Positions 8,294-17,264 of a stretch of DNA of 33,924 nt are shown piece by piece (the first letter of the stretch is position 1; each line of letters begins with the position of its first letter). This stretch comes from Planctomycetota bacterium (GTDB lineage: Bacteria; Planctomycetota; Planctomycetia; Planctomycetales; Planctomycetaceae). The notes under the pieces are model-generated. The model saw only the letters and a list, made by a program, of their open reading frames with translations, was not told the DNA's origin and made no database searches. A program made the translations under genes and the position numbers. The stretch is from NCBI GenBank assembly GCA_003669125.1, contig QWQF01000229.1:1-33924 (forward strand), given 5' to 3'.

Positions 8294-8890
8294 CTACTTC
8301 GCGCACTTCGAGAAATACTCCTGGCTCCCCTTCGGGTCCGGCTTCATCGACGCGGAGCCGGGTTTCCAGTTGGCCGGGCAGACCTCGCCGTTGGTCTCGA
8401 AGAACTGCAAGGCGTCGAGCATCCGGATCGCCTCGTCCACATTGCGGCCCAGCGGCAGATCGTTGACGACTTGATGCCGCACGACGCCCGCCTTGTCGAT
8501 CAGGAACAAGCCCCGCAGCGCGATGCCGGCCCCTTCGATCAGCACGCCGTAATCGCGAGCGATCGACTTTGTGAGGTCGGCGACGAGCGGGTACTTGATG
8601 TCTCCCAAGCCACCTTTTTCGCGAGGCATTTGGGTCCATGCGAGGTGCGAGTAATGGCTGTCAACCGACACGCCGATGACTTGGCAGTTTCGCTTGGCGA
8701 ACTCATCGACTTTGTCGCTGAAGGCCGTGATCTCCGTCGGGCAGACGAAGGTAAAGTCCAACGGGTAGAAGAACAGTACGACATACTTGCCCTTCAGGTC
8801 CGACAATTTCAATTGGCGGAATTGTCCGCCATCCACAGCCTTGGCATCAAAATCGGGAGCCGCGTTCTGAACGAGATTCGACACTTGCAT
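8294..8890 (-). CDS. Typical 2-Cys peroxiredoxin (AhpC/Prx1 type)
   Basis: 198 residues, the family's usual length. It reduces hydrogen peroxide and organic peroxides in the cytoplasm using thioredoxin or a similar donor. The peroxidatic cysteine is in DFTFVCPTE and the resolving cysteine in GEVCPANW. Both elements tied to sensitivity to overoxidation in the Prx1 group are present: GGLG (in [11 protein letters not shown]) and a C-terminal YF (EYFSKCAK). The start ATG at 8890 gives the usual N-terminus ending in APDF; GGAGA sits unusually close to it, and longer in-frame starts add an unrelated sequence. It is transcribed towards polX with the 8.2-kb palindrome between them. No OxyR or PerR gene is nearby. 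Confidence 0.94.
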   Translation of the reverse strand: MQVSNLVQNAAPDFDAKAVDGGQFRQLKLSDLKGKYVVLFFYPLDFTFVCPTEITAFSDKVDEFAKRNCQVIGVSVDSHYSHLAWTQMPREKGGLGDIKYPLVADLTKSIARDYGVLIEGAGIALRGLFLIDKAGVVRHQVVNDLPLGRNVDEAIRMLDALQFFETNGEVCPANWKPGSASMKPDPKGSQEYFSKCAK

Positions 8891-8973
8891 TCTCCAAAAT
8901 GAGTGAGTGAAACAGTCGCCGTATTGTGTTGCTCGCGCCGCGAAGTGCAACGCTACGACAGCGACCACACCGA

Positions 8974-10071
8974 TCAACTTAGCTTCTTGAGCTTCGAGAT
9001 GCGTCCCGTCCCGACCCACTCGGCCACGAAGATGCTGCCGTCCGCCGCGAAGCAAGCGTCATGCGGATGCACGAACTTGCCGTCGAGCCACTTCGACTTG
9101 TCGCCGCGAATCTGACCGCCATCCTTCGCCGTGATGCGAGCCACATCCTCACCCAATCGAGCGACAACTTCGTTCTTTTCGTTGAGCAGCGTGACACGAG
9201 CGTGCAGTTCCGGAATGCAGAGCAAATTCTTCCACGTCTCGGCGTTGGCCGGCAGGCCGAAGCCTTTGATCGTTTCGAGATACTTGCCGTCCATCGAGAA
9301 GTATTGCAGCGCGTGATGAGCACGATCACAGACGACGATCGACGGCGTGCGACCCTCGCGTTTGTCGATCCAGACACCGTGCGGCGTTCGGAACTTTCCT
9401 TCGGCATCACCGACTCCGCCGAAGCAACTGACCCATTTGGCGTCTTTGTTGTAGCGGTGGACGTAGGAGGCTCCGTAGCCGTCGACCAGCAGAAATCCGC
9501 CGTCGTCGAGGAACGCGAAGTTCGTCGGCAAAAAACGATTCGGCCCCCAGACCTTGTCTCGTTCCGGGCGGTCTTCCGGCCGAGTGTTCTCACCCGGCGC
9601 ATAAACGCCGGATTCCATCGGCGCATATTGCTGCCAAATGATCCCGCCTTTCAGATCCATCTTGGCGAACGTCTTGAGATGCTGGTACGCGCAGACGTAG
9701 AGGAACTCTTCGCTCCCCTCCTGGCGAATCTCGATCCCGTGACCGCCACCTTGAAACTGAGCACCGAAGGCGCGGATGAATTTTCCTTCGGGGTCGAACA
9801 CAAAGATCGACGGGTGATCCTTCAGATCAACGCGTCCTTCATGGATGACGTAGAGGTTGCCCGACTTGTCGACGGCGACGTTGTGCGTTGTCTGCCAAGT
9901 GTATTTTTCGGGAAGCTGCGGCCACTCGTGCTGGACTTCGAAGCGATGCTCTCCTTCTCCGACGATCAGGGGCTTATCGACCTTGCTGGCGGTGATGACG
10001 GCTGGAGCGGCGACGATCGCGGCGGTCCCAGCGGCGGCGGTAGTCAGAAATTGGCGGCGCGACAACGGCAT
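8974..10071 (-). CDS. Tat-exported NHL-type beta-propeller protein
   Basis: 365 residues from ATG 10071, with AAGGA about eight bases upstream. The N-terminus is a twin-arginine signal (SRRQFLTT, then an alanine-rich hydrophobic run ending near residue 30). The rest is a six-bladed propeller of NHL type: blades are marked by [66 protein letters not shown] and [18 protein letters not shown]. Such proteins bind ligands or act as lyases or hydrolases in the periplasm. No specific catalytic set can be assigned. Planctomycete genomes hold many relatives annotated as peptidylglycine alpha-amidating-like or hypothetical. The downstream neighbour is the peroxiredoxin gene, with an 83-base gap. Confidence 0.85.
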   Translation of the reverse strand: MPLSRRQFLTTAAAGTAAIVAAPAVITASKVDKPLIVGEGEHRFEVQHEWPQLPEKYTWQTTHNVAVDKSGNLYVIHEGRVDLKDHPSIFVFDPEGKFIRAFGAQFQGGGHGIEIRQEGSEEFLYVCAYQHLKTFAKMDLKGGIIWQQYAPMESGVYAPGENTRPEDRPERDKVWGPNRFLPTNFAFLDDGGFLLVDGYGASYVHRYNKDAKWVSCFGGVGDAEGKFRTPHGVWIDKREGRTPSIVVCDRAHHALQYFSMDGKYLETIKGFGLPANAETWKNLLCIPELHARVTLLNEKNEVVARLGEDVARITAKDGGQIRGDKSKWLDGKFVHPHDACFAADGSIFVAEWVGTGRISKLKKLS

Positions 10072-10120
10072 GATCGGTTCCTTGTGTGAGTGCGAGAACA
10101 CAGACAGGAGGCCGACTGTT

Positions 10121-11794
10121 CTAATTCGAGCCGCCAGATTCGGAAAGCAAGTCCATTGGCAGCGAGATCACGAAGTGAGCCACCAACGAGTGACGTTCGT
10201 AGGCGAGCAAGTACAGGTGCAGCAAATTGGGATCGTTGGCGTCTCGATGCAAGACGGGGCCGTCGATGCCCAAAGCGTGGTGGTCGATCCAGCGGCCGGC
10301 GTCGTCCAGCAGCACGCTGAAAAACGGAGTGGTCTCCGGAGCGCGTTTTTGGAGATCGGCGTAGCTTTGAAAGAATGGCGGGACGCCGATCCCCATCGGC
10401 ATGTACGTCCCTTGGGAATAGTCCGCGACCGGCAGTTGCGGAATCGCGGCGGGATCGAGACCGCTCACGAAGAATCGGCAAGTGCCGGGGCCTTTCGAGC
10501 ACTGGAAGAGCAGCTCCAATTCCAGCAACGGCGATGGACTCGCGGGTGACACGATCGAGCGGACGATCGACTTTTGGAATTTGTCCAGTCGCTGATAGTC
10601 GTTTCCGTGCGGGTGCTGCGAGCTGTACTTCCCCGGCGGGATGAACGACGCGAACGTCACCGAACGCCCGTCAAAGAAATCGCGCCAAGTCAGCACGTTC
10701 GGAGCGGTCGTGGTGCGGCGTTTCCGAGTTTGTTCGCCCCCGAAGATCAGTCGCTCGGCAGGATCGAACTTGGTTTCGGCATCGCGTTCGGAGGTCACTC
10801 GCCGCAAGCCGTCGAGGTTCACGACCGTGCCGGCCGGATCGAACCAGTGCTCCAGGTAGTACCAGTGATCGTTGAATTTCAAACCGGTGTTCCGCTCGAA
10901 CAGCCGCTGATAATGCCCCAACGGAAACGTGAACCAACCTTGGTAGTACAGCGTCTTGCCGCTGGCTCCCTTTGTGAACAGCAGCACCTCCCACAAGCCG
11001 GCGTTCAGGCAGTTCTTCGCCAGCTCGGCACTGAAGAGATTCTCCGCCTCGAACCCGTCGCCTCCGGTCACTTCGACATCGGACTTCAGATCGAATTTCA
11101 CTTGCTGCCGATTCCATTGCCGGTCGGTCAGTGCGATCCGCCGCAAGCCGGCATCGGATTTCGTCCACTCCGGCAAGCTGGGGGTCAGCCGGCTGACATC
11201 CACGTTTTTGAACACGATCTTGGCGACATGCGAGGCGGTCGGTTCCAAGACAAAGTCAAAGTGCGTTTCATCGTTCTTGACGAGCAGCAACTTTCGACCC
11301 TGATAGCCGCCGTGAGCCAAAGCTCGATCCGCCGGGTCTTCGGAGTACTCGGAACTGAGGTACTCGCGAATCGGAATCGTCATCGAATCGGAGACCTGAT
11401 ATCGCCAGTGCGTGCGAACTCCCACGGCGACCGCCGCCAACACGAAGACGCTCGCGATCACGAACAATTTCTGAACTCGGCGCGTCTTCCAAACGATCAG
11501 TCCGCGCAGGCCGAGCAGCAGCAATCCGATCGCCGCACCGCCAAACAGAGTCAGCGGCGAAGCGGATTTCACGACGGCCAATCCAGCGACCAGCAATGCG
11601 ACCACGATCGTCCACAACCAGCGCGCCCAAACCGGACGACCGCATGCGCCGACCGGGCTGGCTGGAATTGGTTGTGCTTCGAGCGGACTCGACACGGGAG
11701 GCTCCGAGTGAACAACAAGATTTGCGAGCCAGTAGTATTGCGCGACATCCCGCCGGACATCAAATGTCGAGGCTGAATCGCAAGCCAAATTCAT
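10121..11794 (-). CDS. Unknown membrane protein: three N-terminal helices and a large soluble domain
   Basis: 557 residues from ATG 11794; a GTG at 11803 is also possible. I do not recognise the family. After a 50-residue N-terminal stretch come three hydrophobic helices (about 57-76, 81-102 and 111-127). The remaining 430 residues are soluble, rich in aromatic residues and beta-strand-like, with short motifs such as YYLEHWFDP, SSQHPHGNDY and SGLDPAAIPQLP but no known catalytic signature. With three helices the C-terminal domain would probably be periplasmic if the N-terminus is cytoplasmic. The start overlaps the end of the porin gene by 35 bases on the same strand, so the two are probably co-transcribed and translationally linked. 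A role in the envelope alongside the porin is inference only. Confidence 0.72.
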   Translation of the reverse strand: MNLACDSASTFDVRRDVAQYYWLANLVVHSEPPVSSPLEAQPIPASPVGACGRPVWARWLWTIVVALLVAGLAVVKSASPLTLFGGAAIGLLLLGLRGLIVWKTRRVQKLFVIASVFVLAAVAVGVRTHWRYQVSDSMTIPIREYLSSEYSEDPADRALAHGGYQGRKLLLVKNDETHFDFVLEPTASHVAKIVFKNVDVSRLTPSLPEWTKSDAGLRRIALTDRQWNRQQVKFDLKSDVEVTGGDGFEAENLFSAELAKNCLNAGLWEVLLFTKGASGKTLYYQGWFTFPLGHYQRLFERNTGLKFNDHWYYLEHWFDPAGTVVNLDGLRRVTSERDAETKFDPAERLIFGGEQTRKRRTTTAPNVLTWRDFFDGRSVTFASFIPPGKYSSQHPHGNDYQRLDKFQKSIVRSIVSPASPSPLLELELLFQCSKGPGTCRFFVSGLDPAAIPQLPVADYSQGTYMPMGIGVPPFFQSYADLQKRAPETTPFFSVLLDDAGRWIDHHALGIDGPVLHRDANDPNLLHLYLLAYERHSLVAHFVISLPMDLLSESGGSN

Positions 11795-13169
11795 GGCTGA
11801 CACCGTCGTGTCGCGGTGCGGTCACGTCTCGCTCGGTGAAAATGTAGTTCGCTTGCAAGCGGGTGTTGACGTTCCAGTGCCAGTTGAGTCCGAGCGTCCT
11901 GTCGCGCATCTCGCCACCGAAGATGCCCGAATCATTCAGATCGACCACCGAGTATCGTGCGGCCAGCTCCCAAGCTCCTGCATGCCAGCAAGGCCGCTTC
12001 TGACCGCAGCCGTCGTCTTCCATCGTCCAGAAGTTTTGCTTTGGCTTGACCCGACCAAAACGTCCCAGACGACGATCGTAAACTCGGCTTTCACCCGTCA
12101 AGAAATAGCTGACTTGCGTGTACCAGCCCTGAAACATCGCCGTCCCGCGAGCCGTTCCGCCCGCCGCCGGCGAGACCGCCTCGTCCGCCATCGCGGCGAC
12201 ATATTCGGCTTGCACCGAGAACGGTCCCCAGATCAACGCCGCCTCCGCCGACAACGTGTGAACGGCATTGGCACCGATCAAGCCGGTGTCCACGAATCGT
12301 GGCACTCCCGGAGTATGTCCGTTGCGAATCTCCGGTCGAGCTCGAAACCGCACGACATCGACCCCGGACGCCACGTCGAGTTTCGCATCGCGGACTTGAT
12401 ACGCACCACCGATGTGCAACAGGCAAGTGTCGTCATCGCCCTGCATCGGCAACCAGGTCGCTCGGAATGTTCCGGCGTATTCACCATCGCCGAAGTCCGC
12501 CGTGTCGGCCTGATCGTCGATCCGATGAAAACAGGCGGCCCATGTTCCGGCACCGTCTCCCCACTGATTGAAGATCAGCAGGCCCGGATCGTACTCCTGC
12601 CAGAACGCATCGAAGGCGGAAGACCGCTCCAGAAACGTCAGCACTCGATTGCTGGTCACCGATTCCAGCCCCATCGGAATCTTGACGTGTCCCACGCGCA
12701 CGTTGCCGATGACCGGCACCTGAGTCAGTCCAAACCAGAAATCATCGAACGTCACCGACGGCTGACCGATCAGCTCCGCATCGACATCCCATTCCAGAAT
12801 TCCGTACGCCTTGCCATCGAATTTGATGCGCCCGCGACGAAAGAAAACGCCGTCCTGAAGGTCGCCCACCGTCGGGTCCGACAGCAGCGATTGGCTCTCG
12901 CCGAACGCCGTCCAGTCTTGCTGGATCAACGCCCCCAAGTGAGCCCGCACGGAACTGTCTTCCGACTCGAAGATCAGACCGTCGCTCCACTTCACGAACT
13001 GATGCGGCGGCTTCGGATTTCCCACCGAGCCAACTGCCATCGCCTGAGTTGTCGCAGCGATCGTCAGCGTTGGATCAGTGACCGCAACTTGATCCTGCGC
13101 GCGAACGTCCAGACAGAACGCCAACAGGCCGATCCGCAGAATTTGCCGATTCCAGAACTGACAGGTCAT
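11760..13169 (-). CDS. OprP/OprO-type outer-membrane porin
   Basis: 469 residues. A signal peptide (residues 1-25, ending VRA-QD) precedes an outer-membrane beta-barrel. The barrel begins with FVKWSDGLIFESEDSSVRAHLGALIQ and FFRRGRIKFDGKAYGILEWDVDAEL, the arrangement of phosphate-selective porins O and P, followed by RVGHVKIPMGLE and the ERSSAFDAF segment. Later strands alternate hydrophobic and polar residues, and the protein ends HEFGLRFSLDI, a typical barrel closing strand. The family passes phosphate, pyrophosphate or other anions through the outer membrane. Specificity is not readable here; I saw no Pho box and no pst genes nearby. Its end overlaps the start of the unknown membrane protein gene downstream. 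Confidence 0.9.
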   Translation of the reverse strand: MTCQFWNRQILRIGLLAFCLDVRAQDQVAVTDPTLTIAATTQAMAVGSVGNPKPPHQFVKWSDGLIFESEDSSVRAHLGALIQQDWTAFGESQSLLSDPTVGDLQDGVFFRRGRIKFDGKAYGILEWDVDAELIGQPSVTFDDFWFGLTQVPVIGNVRVGHVKIPMGLESVTSNRVLTFLERSSAFDAFWQEYDPGLLIFNQWGDGAGTWAACFHRIDDQADTADFGDGEYAGTFRATWLPMQGDDDTCLLHIGGAYQVRDAKLDVASGVDVVRFRARPEIRNGHTPGVPRFVDTGLIGANAVHTLSAEAALIWGPFSVQAEYVAAMADEAVSPAAGGTARGTAMFQGWYTQVSYFLTGESRVYDRRLGRFGRVKPKQNFWTMEDDGCGQKRPCWHAGAWELAARYSVVDLNDSGIFGGEMRDRTLGLNWHWNVNTRLQANYIFTERDVTAPRHDGVSHEFGLRFSLDI

Positions 13170-13299
13170 CGCGAGTTACTCGAAGTGAGAGAGAACCCGT
13201 AATGAATCGGCCCTTGCCGGTCATGCCAATCAGGAAAACCTTGCCGGTCGCGCCGAGTTTGGCGGCGTTTCACATTGAGAAGAACGGTCGTCGCATGGT

Positions 13300-13680
13300 T
13301 CACCTCGTGGAGTCGGCGGGCGGTGGCTCGACTGACGGGATGTAGCGATTCACCAATTCGGCGTAGTCCTCGCGCACCGGGCTGAAGACGTCGAGCACGA
13401 CGCACGGACCGCCGACAGCGACCGCTCGGTGTTTGACGTTCGGAGGAATCAGGAACATCGAACCGGGTTGGCACAGCCGCGTCTCGTCGCCAATCGTCAA
13501 TTCCAACGTGCCGCGGATCAGCATCCCGCCTTGCTCGTGCGGATGCGAGTGCAGCGGCACCTCGGCACCGTCGTCCATTTCCAGATACGACAGCATCAAG
13601 TTTTTGCCGAACGGAGTCCGCATCCGACAACCGGGGACTGGTTCGATCGGCTGAAACTCGGAGATGTTGATGAATCCCAT
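13300..13680 (-). CDS. kdgF: KdgF-like cupin (unsaturated uronate linearisation)
   Basis: 126 residues, a single cupin barrel. The metal site is PLHSHPHEQGG with the second His in PPNVKHRA, and the C-terminus carries DVFSPVREDY. The HSHPHEQ set together with DVFSPxREDY is the pattern of KdgF, which converts 4,5-unsaturated galacturonate or mannuronate/guluronate monomers from pectin and alginate lyases to 4-deoxy-5-keto-uronate. The start has GGAG eight bases upstream. The gene begins 15 bases after a PfkB sugar kinase on the same strand, and KDG kinase is a later step of the same route, which supports the assignment. No lyase, KduI or KduD gene is in the window. A generic cupin is the alternative. 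Confidence 0.8.
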   Translation of the reverse strand: MGFINISEFQPIEPVPGCRMRTPFGKNLMLSYLEMDDGAEVPLHSHPHEQGGMLIRGTLELTIGDETRLCQPGSMFLIPPNVKHRAVAVGGPCVVLDVFSPVREDYAELVNRYIPSVEPPPADSTR

Positions 13681-13695
13681 GTTGGTCTCCGATCG

Positions 13696-14769
13696 TTATC
13701 GCTGAATCCGTGCGGAGCCACCCTTGGCAAACGCTTCGACCTGATCGACGGTCGCCATCGTGGTATCTCCGGGGAACGTCGTCAGCAGCGCACCGTGTGC
13801 CCATCCGAGCTTGATCGCCTCTTCCGGCGCTCGGCCTTTGAGCAATCCGTAAATAAAGCCGGCCGCGAAGCCGTCGCCGCCGCCGACTCGGTCGTAGACG
13901 CCGAGTTCACATGTCGGAGCTTGATACGTTTTGCCTTCGATCCAGCAGACCGCGCTCCAGTCGTGCCTGTTGGTCGTGTGAACTTCGCGCAGCGTTGTCG
14001 CGACGACTTTGATGTTCGGTAATTGCTTGACGACGTCGTCCATCATGCCGAAGAACGCGGCCGGGTCGAGCTTCGTCTTGGACTCGACGTCTTGTCCCTT
14101 CAGGCCGAGTCCCTTCTGCAAGTCCTCTTCGTTGCCGACCAGCACATCGACGTTCGCGCAGATTTTTCGCAGCGTCGCTTGTGCGGTCTCCAAGCCGCCG
14201 GAGATCTGCCACAGCTTCGCGCGGAAGTTGAGATCGAACGAGACGACCGCTCCGGCCGCCTTCGCAGCTTGCATTCCTTCGATGATCAGTTCGGGAGTTG
14301 TCGACGACAGCGCGGCGAAGATGCCGCCGCTGTGGAACCAACGGACTCCGCCGGCCATGACCGACTTCCAATCGAAGTCCCCCTTTTTCAGCCGAGCGGC
14401 TCCCTCGTTGCTGCGGTTGTAGAACACGACCGGTGCGCGCACGCCCAAGCCTTGGTCGCTGTAGACGGTGGCCATGTTCGGACCGGTGACGCCGTCGTGC
14501 TCGAAGTGCTTGTAGAACGGCTTGACCCCCATCGCGCGGACTCGTTCGGCGATCAAGTGGCCGATCGGGTAGTCGACCATCGCACTCGCGACGCCGGTGT
14601 TCAACCGGAAGCAGTCGGACAGATTGGCCGAGACGTTGAACTCACCGCCGCTGACGTGGATGTCGCACTTGTTCGCCTTGCGGAACGGGATGATCCCGGT
14701 GTCCAGCCGATGCACGAGAGCCCCCAGCGACAGAAAATCCAAAGCACCGGTTTGCGAGATGTTGAGCAT
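13696..14769 (-). CDS. kdgK: PfkB-family sugar kinase, probably 2-keto-3-deoxygluconate kinase
   Basis: 357 residues of the ribokinase/PfkB fold. N-terminal elements LSLGALVHRLD and SGGEFNVSANLSDCF form the sugar-binding lid region. The C-terminal PfkB signature DRVGGGDGFAAGF provides the anion hole and the catalytic Asp in GGGD, and the N-x-x-E motif is in VGNEEDL. The expected reaction is ATP-dependent phosphorylation of 2-keto-3-deoxygluconate feeding the Entner-Doudoroff aldolase. The specificity rests on similarity and on the KdgF-like cupin 15 bases downstream; fructokinase or ribokinase activity cannot be excluded from motifs alone. The ATG at 14769 has only a weak ribosome-binding site. 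A palindrome separates it from the upstream Gfo/Idh/MocA gene. Confidence 0.85.
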   Translation of the reverse strand: MLNISQTGALDFLSLGALVHRLDTGIIPFRKANKCDIHVSGGEFNVSANLSDCFRLNTGVASAMVDYPIGHLIAERVRAMGVKPFYKHFEHDGVTGPNMATVYSDQGLGVRAPVVFYNRSNEGAARLKKGDFDWKSVMAGGVRWFHSGGIFAALSSTTPELIIEGMQAAKAAGAVVSFDLNFRAKLWQISGGLETAQATLRKICANVDVLVGNEEDLQKGLGLKGQDVESKTKLDPAAFFGMMDDVVKQLPNIKVVATTLREVHTTNRHDWSAVCWIEGKTYQAPTCELGVYDRVGGGDGFAAGFIYGLLKGRAPEEAIKLGWAHGALLTTFPGDTTMATVDQVEAFAKGGSARIQR

Positions 14770-14794
14770 GTTGTCTTTCGTTGTTGAACCTTGT

Positions 14795-14881
14795 AACCCG
14801 AAGCGTCAGCGAGGGCGAACGCTTTAGTGGACACCGAATGAAATGGTTGTGAAGCGTTCGCCCTTGCTGACGCTTCGGGTT
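14795..14881. repeat. Intergenic palindrome, 30-bp arms, GCGTCAGCGAGGG core
   Basis: Arms 14795-14824 and 14852-14881 are inverted copies with a single difference (G/A), separated by 27 bases. It follows the stop codon of the Gfo/Idh/MocA gene within a few bases and precedes the kinase gene. There is no U-tract. The core recurs at 29.02 kb and, with one change, at 33.80 kb, so it belongs to a dispersed repeat family. Confidence 0.85.
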
Positions 14882-14884
14882 ATT

Positions 14885-16204
14885 TTACAGCCCGACGACC
14901 TCGAAGCCTTTGCGATAGTCCTTGGTCACGAACGCGTCCGCCTTCGACGAATTGCGGGCCTTGAGCGCGGCGGCATCCCAATCGAGTTTTGCGCCGGCGC
15001 GAAAAGCAACGATGCCGAGCAGCACCGTTTCCGTCAACGCTCCGGAGTAATCGAAGTTGCAAGTCGTCGGCGAGCCGGTTTTGCAGGCCTGCACCCACTC
15101 GCGCCAGTGACCGATCGACGCCGGGATCGACTTCTCCGGCGCTTTGAAGCCGACGAACTTGTCCTGCGGCAGCAGCACGTACCGGCCGTAATCGGCGGCG
15201 AGCATGCCCTTGTCGCCGACGAACAGCACGCCGAGTCCCCATTCACTGAGCGACCGGCCGCTGGGGTCTTTCGTGTTCTTGACGAGGTCGTGATGCGCTC
15301 CGCCATCTGACCAATGAAACTTCACGGCCGGCATGTCTCCGCGAGCGGGGAAGTCGAAGTCGCACTTCGTCCAGGCAGGCGCGCCGTCGGGATGCAGTTC
15401 CGGGCCTTCGCAGGCCGCCGCGGTCGGGTATCGCAAGTTGAGCGCCCAGAACGGCAGGTCCATGACGTGACACGCCATGTCGCCAAACGTGCCCGATCCG
15501 TATTCCCAGAAGCGTCGCCAGTTAGCGGGATGAATCCCTTCACAGAACTCGCGCTGCTTCGCCGGGCCGAGCCAGATGTCCCAGTTGAGATGCGCCGGTG
15601 CCGGCTTCGGAGTTCCGAATCGACCGTCGGACCAACCTTTGTTGCACCAGTTGAAGACTTCTCGCACCGGGCCGATCGCGCCGCTTTGAATGACCTCGAC
15701 AACTCGACGGTAGTTGTCGCCGGCGTGAATTTGCGTCCCCATTTGCGTCGCGACTTTGTGCTTGTTGGCGAGCCCGGCCAGCACGCGTGCCTCTCGCACC
15801 GTGTGTGCCAGCGGCTTCTCGCAGTAGACGTGCTTGCCGAGTGTCATCGCCAACGCGCTGGGCGGAGCATGCGTGTGATCGGCAGTCGAGACGACGACCG
15901 CATCGATCTTGTCGGTCATCTTGTCGAACATCTCGCGGTAGTCTTCAAACTTCGTCGCGTTGGGAAACCGCTCGCTCGCCTTGCCGAGATTGTTGCGATC
16001 GACGTCGCACAGCGCGACCATGTTCTCGCTGACGAGGTTGTTGACGTTGTCACCTCCTTTGCCGGCCACGCCGACGATCGCCAAGTTTAGTTTCTCGTTC
16101 GGCGACTTCGATTGAGCGAAGCTGCGGTCGGACATGCCGACCCACCACGCGGTCGCGGCGGCGGAGGTTCCCAGAAAATGACGTCGGCTGAGGCGGCGAG
16201 ACAT
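14885..16204 (-). CDS. Tat-exported Gfo/Idh/MocA-family oxidoreductase
   Basis: 439 residues. The N-terminus is a twin-arginine signal (LSRRHFLGTSAAATAWW), so the protein is exported folded with its NAD(P) cofactor. The Rossmann part starts at LNLAIVGVAGKGGDN, reaches ALCDVD, and includes VVVSTADHTHAPPSALAM and the family motif EKPLAHTVREA. The C-terminal beta-sheet domain follows, with a FWEYGSGTFGDMACHVMDLPFWAL segment common to the planctomycete exported subfamily. Such enzymes oxidise or epimerise sugars; recent work on the wider family links exported members to 3-keto-glycoside chemistry, which also involves DUF1080 proteins. The ATG has AAGGA nine bases upstream. It faces away from the LOG-family gene across a 122-base divergent spacer. 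Confidence 0.92.
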   Translation of the reverse strand: MSRRLSRRHFLGTSAAATAWWVGMSDRSFAQSKSPNEKLNLAIVGVAGKGGDNVNNLVSENMVALCDVDRNNLGKASERFPNATKFEDYREMFDKMTDKIDAVVVSTADHTHAPPSALAMTLGKHVYCEKPLAHTVREARVLAGLANKHKVATQMGTQIHAGDNYRRVVEVIQSGAIGPVREVFNWCNKGWSDGRFGTPKPAPAHLNWDIWLGPAKQREFCEGIHPANWRRFWEYGSGTFGDMACHVMDLPFWALNLRYPTAAACEGPELHPDGAPAWTKCDFDFPARGDMPAVKFHWSDGGAHHDLVKNTKDPSGRSLSEWGLGVLFVGDKGMLAADYGRYVLLPQDKFVGFKAPEKSIPASIGHWREWVQACKTGSPTTCNFDYSGALTETVLLGIVAFRAGAKLDWDAAALKARNSSKADAFVTKDYRKGFEVVGL

Positions 16205-16326
16205 GGCGGGAGTTCCTTGAGCAAGCGGAGAAAATTCGGCAATTCCGGAAACACGGCAGCAGTTTGCAGTGTGGCCCGCGAGTTTTCAAACTCTGCGACC
16301 TCAGCGAGTCCGTAGAAGGAGAAATC

Positions 16327-16893
16327 ATGAGCTTGCGACGATTGTGTGTGTTCTGTGGATCGAAAGTCGGATCGGACGAGCGGTATCGCATGGCTGCGGT
16401 CGAACTCGGACAACTGCTGGTCCGCAAGGGAATCGGCCTGGTTTACGGCGGCGGCAGCATCGGGCTGATGGGAGTGATCGCCGATGCCGTGCTGGCCGAG
16501 GGTGGCGAGGTCATCGGAGTCATTCCGGAATCGCTGGCGACCGAAGAACTGCTGCATCCCGGCGTGACCGAGATGCACGTCGTCTCTTCGATGCACGCTC
16601 GCAAAGCGTTGATGGCCGAATTGTCGGACGCCTTCGTCGCCCTGCCGGGCGGGTTCGGAACGTTCGAGGAATTCTTCGAGGTCGTGACTTGGTCGCAACT
16701 CGGACTGCATCGCAAGCTGACCGGATTGCTAAACGTCGGCGGCTATTACGACCCGCTCGTGCGACTGGTTGATCACGCAGTGCAAGAGGGCTTTATCAAG
16801 CTGAAGCATCGCAGCCTGATGGTCATCGAAGAACGGCCGGAGGTCTTGTTGAGCCGGCTCGCGGTCGAGACGGTCGTCGATGAGCTGAAGTGA
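16327..16893 (+). CDS. LOG-family protein (cytokinin riboside 5'-monophosphate phosphoribohydrolase type)
   Basis: 188 residues from ATG 16327; AGAAGGAG lies six bases upstream, which decides the start over a frame-extending TTG or ATG. It is a TIGR00730-type Rossmann protein with CVFCGSKVGSD at the N-terminus, YGGGSIGLMGVIADAVL, the segment SMHARKALM, and the diagnostic PGGFGTFEEFFEVVTWSQLGLH whose Arg and Glu residues form the active site. Family members release the base from nucleoside 5'-monophosphates; the bacterial role is often nucleotide salvage or house-cleaning rather than hormone production. No isopentenyltransferase is nearby. The gene is monocistronic as far as can be seen, followed by a 370-base spacer. 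Confidence 0.93.
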   Translation: MSLRRLCVFCGSKVGSDERYRMAAVELGQLLVRKGIGLVYGGGSIGLMGVIADAVLAEGGEVIGVIPESLATEELLHPGVTEMHVVSSMHARKALMAELSDAFVALPGGFGTFEEFFEVVTWSQLGLHRKLTGLLNVGGYYDPLVRLVDHAVQEGFIKLKHRSLMVIEERPEVLLSRLAVETVVDELK

Positions 16894-17264
16894 TCTACGA
16901 GCAGTTCTTGCCGCTCACTGATCCGACCGGATGAGTTGTAGCGGTCAGTGATGCTGCGCCGGATTTTTCGACTGTGAACCGTCAACAGTCGTCCGCTTTG
17001 GGCACAGTCTTCAGCGGCCGCATGCCGATTGACGATGACGACGAGTAAGTAGGACTCAAGTGAGTCCACGGTGTCAGGCATTGGTCACAAGACCATCTCC
17101 AGGGAGGGAGTTCGCTCTGACGAAGGACGTTGACTGAGGCGGTGTGCCTGCGTCGTGTCTTCATCGCGAAAGCTTGAGGTTCGCTCAAGTTTAAGTGCGC
17201 ACCCCCAACAGGACGAACCGCCGACTCGAAAATGCACCGCGATGATGAGTGAGGAGTGATTGCG
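16894..17264. other. Intergenic spacer upstream of the YTV gene, no gene seen
   Basis: About 370 bases without a convincing coding frame. A short perfect stem (CTTGAG at 17173-17178 with CTCAAG at 17184-17189, loop GTTCG) followed by TTTA lies 75 bases before the YTV start. It could be a leader structure or a weak terminator. A TTGACT hexamer at 17130-17135 has no good -10 partner. GAGGAG at 17251-17256 is the ribosome-binding site of the YTV gene. Confidence 0.5.

Noticed and set aside
13166-13804. Minus-strand frame of about 212 codons across the cupin
   Set aside because: Out-of-frame shadow of the KdgF-like cupin, Arg-rich and without domain features.
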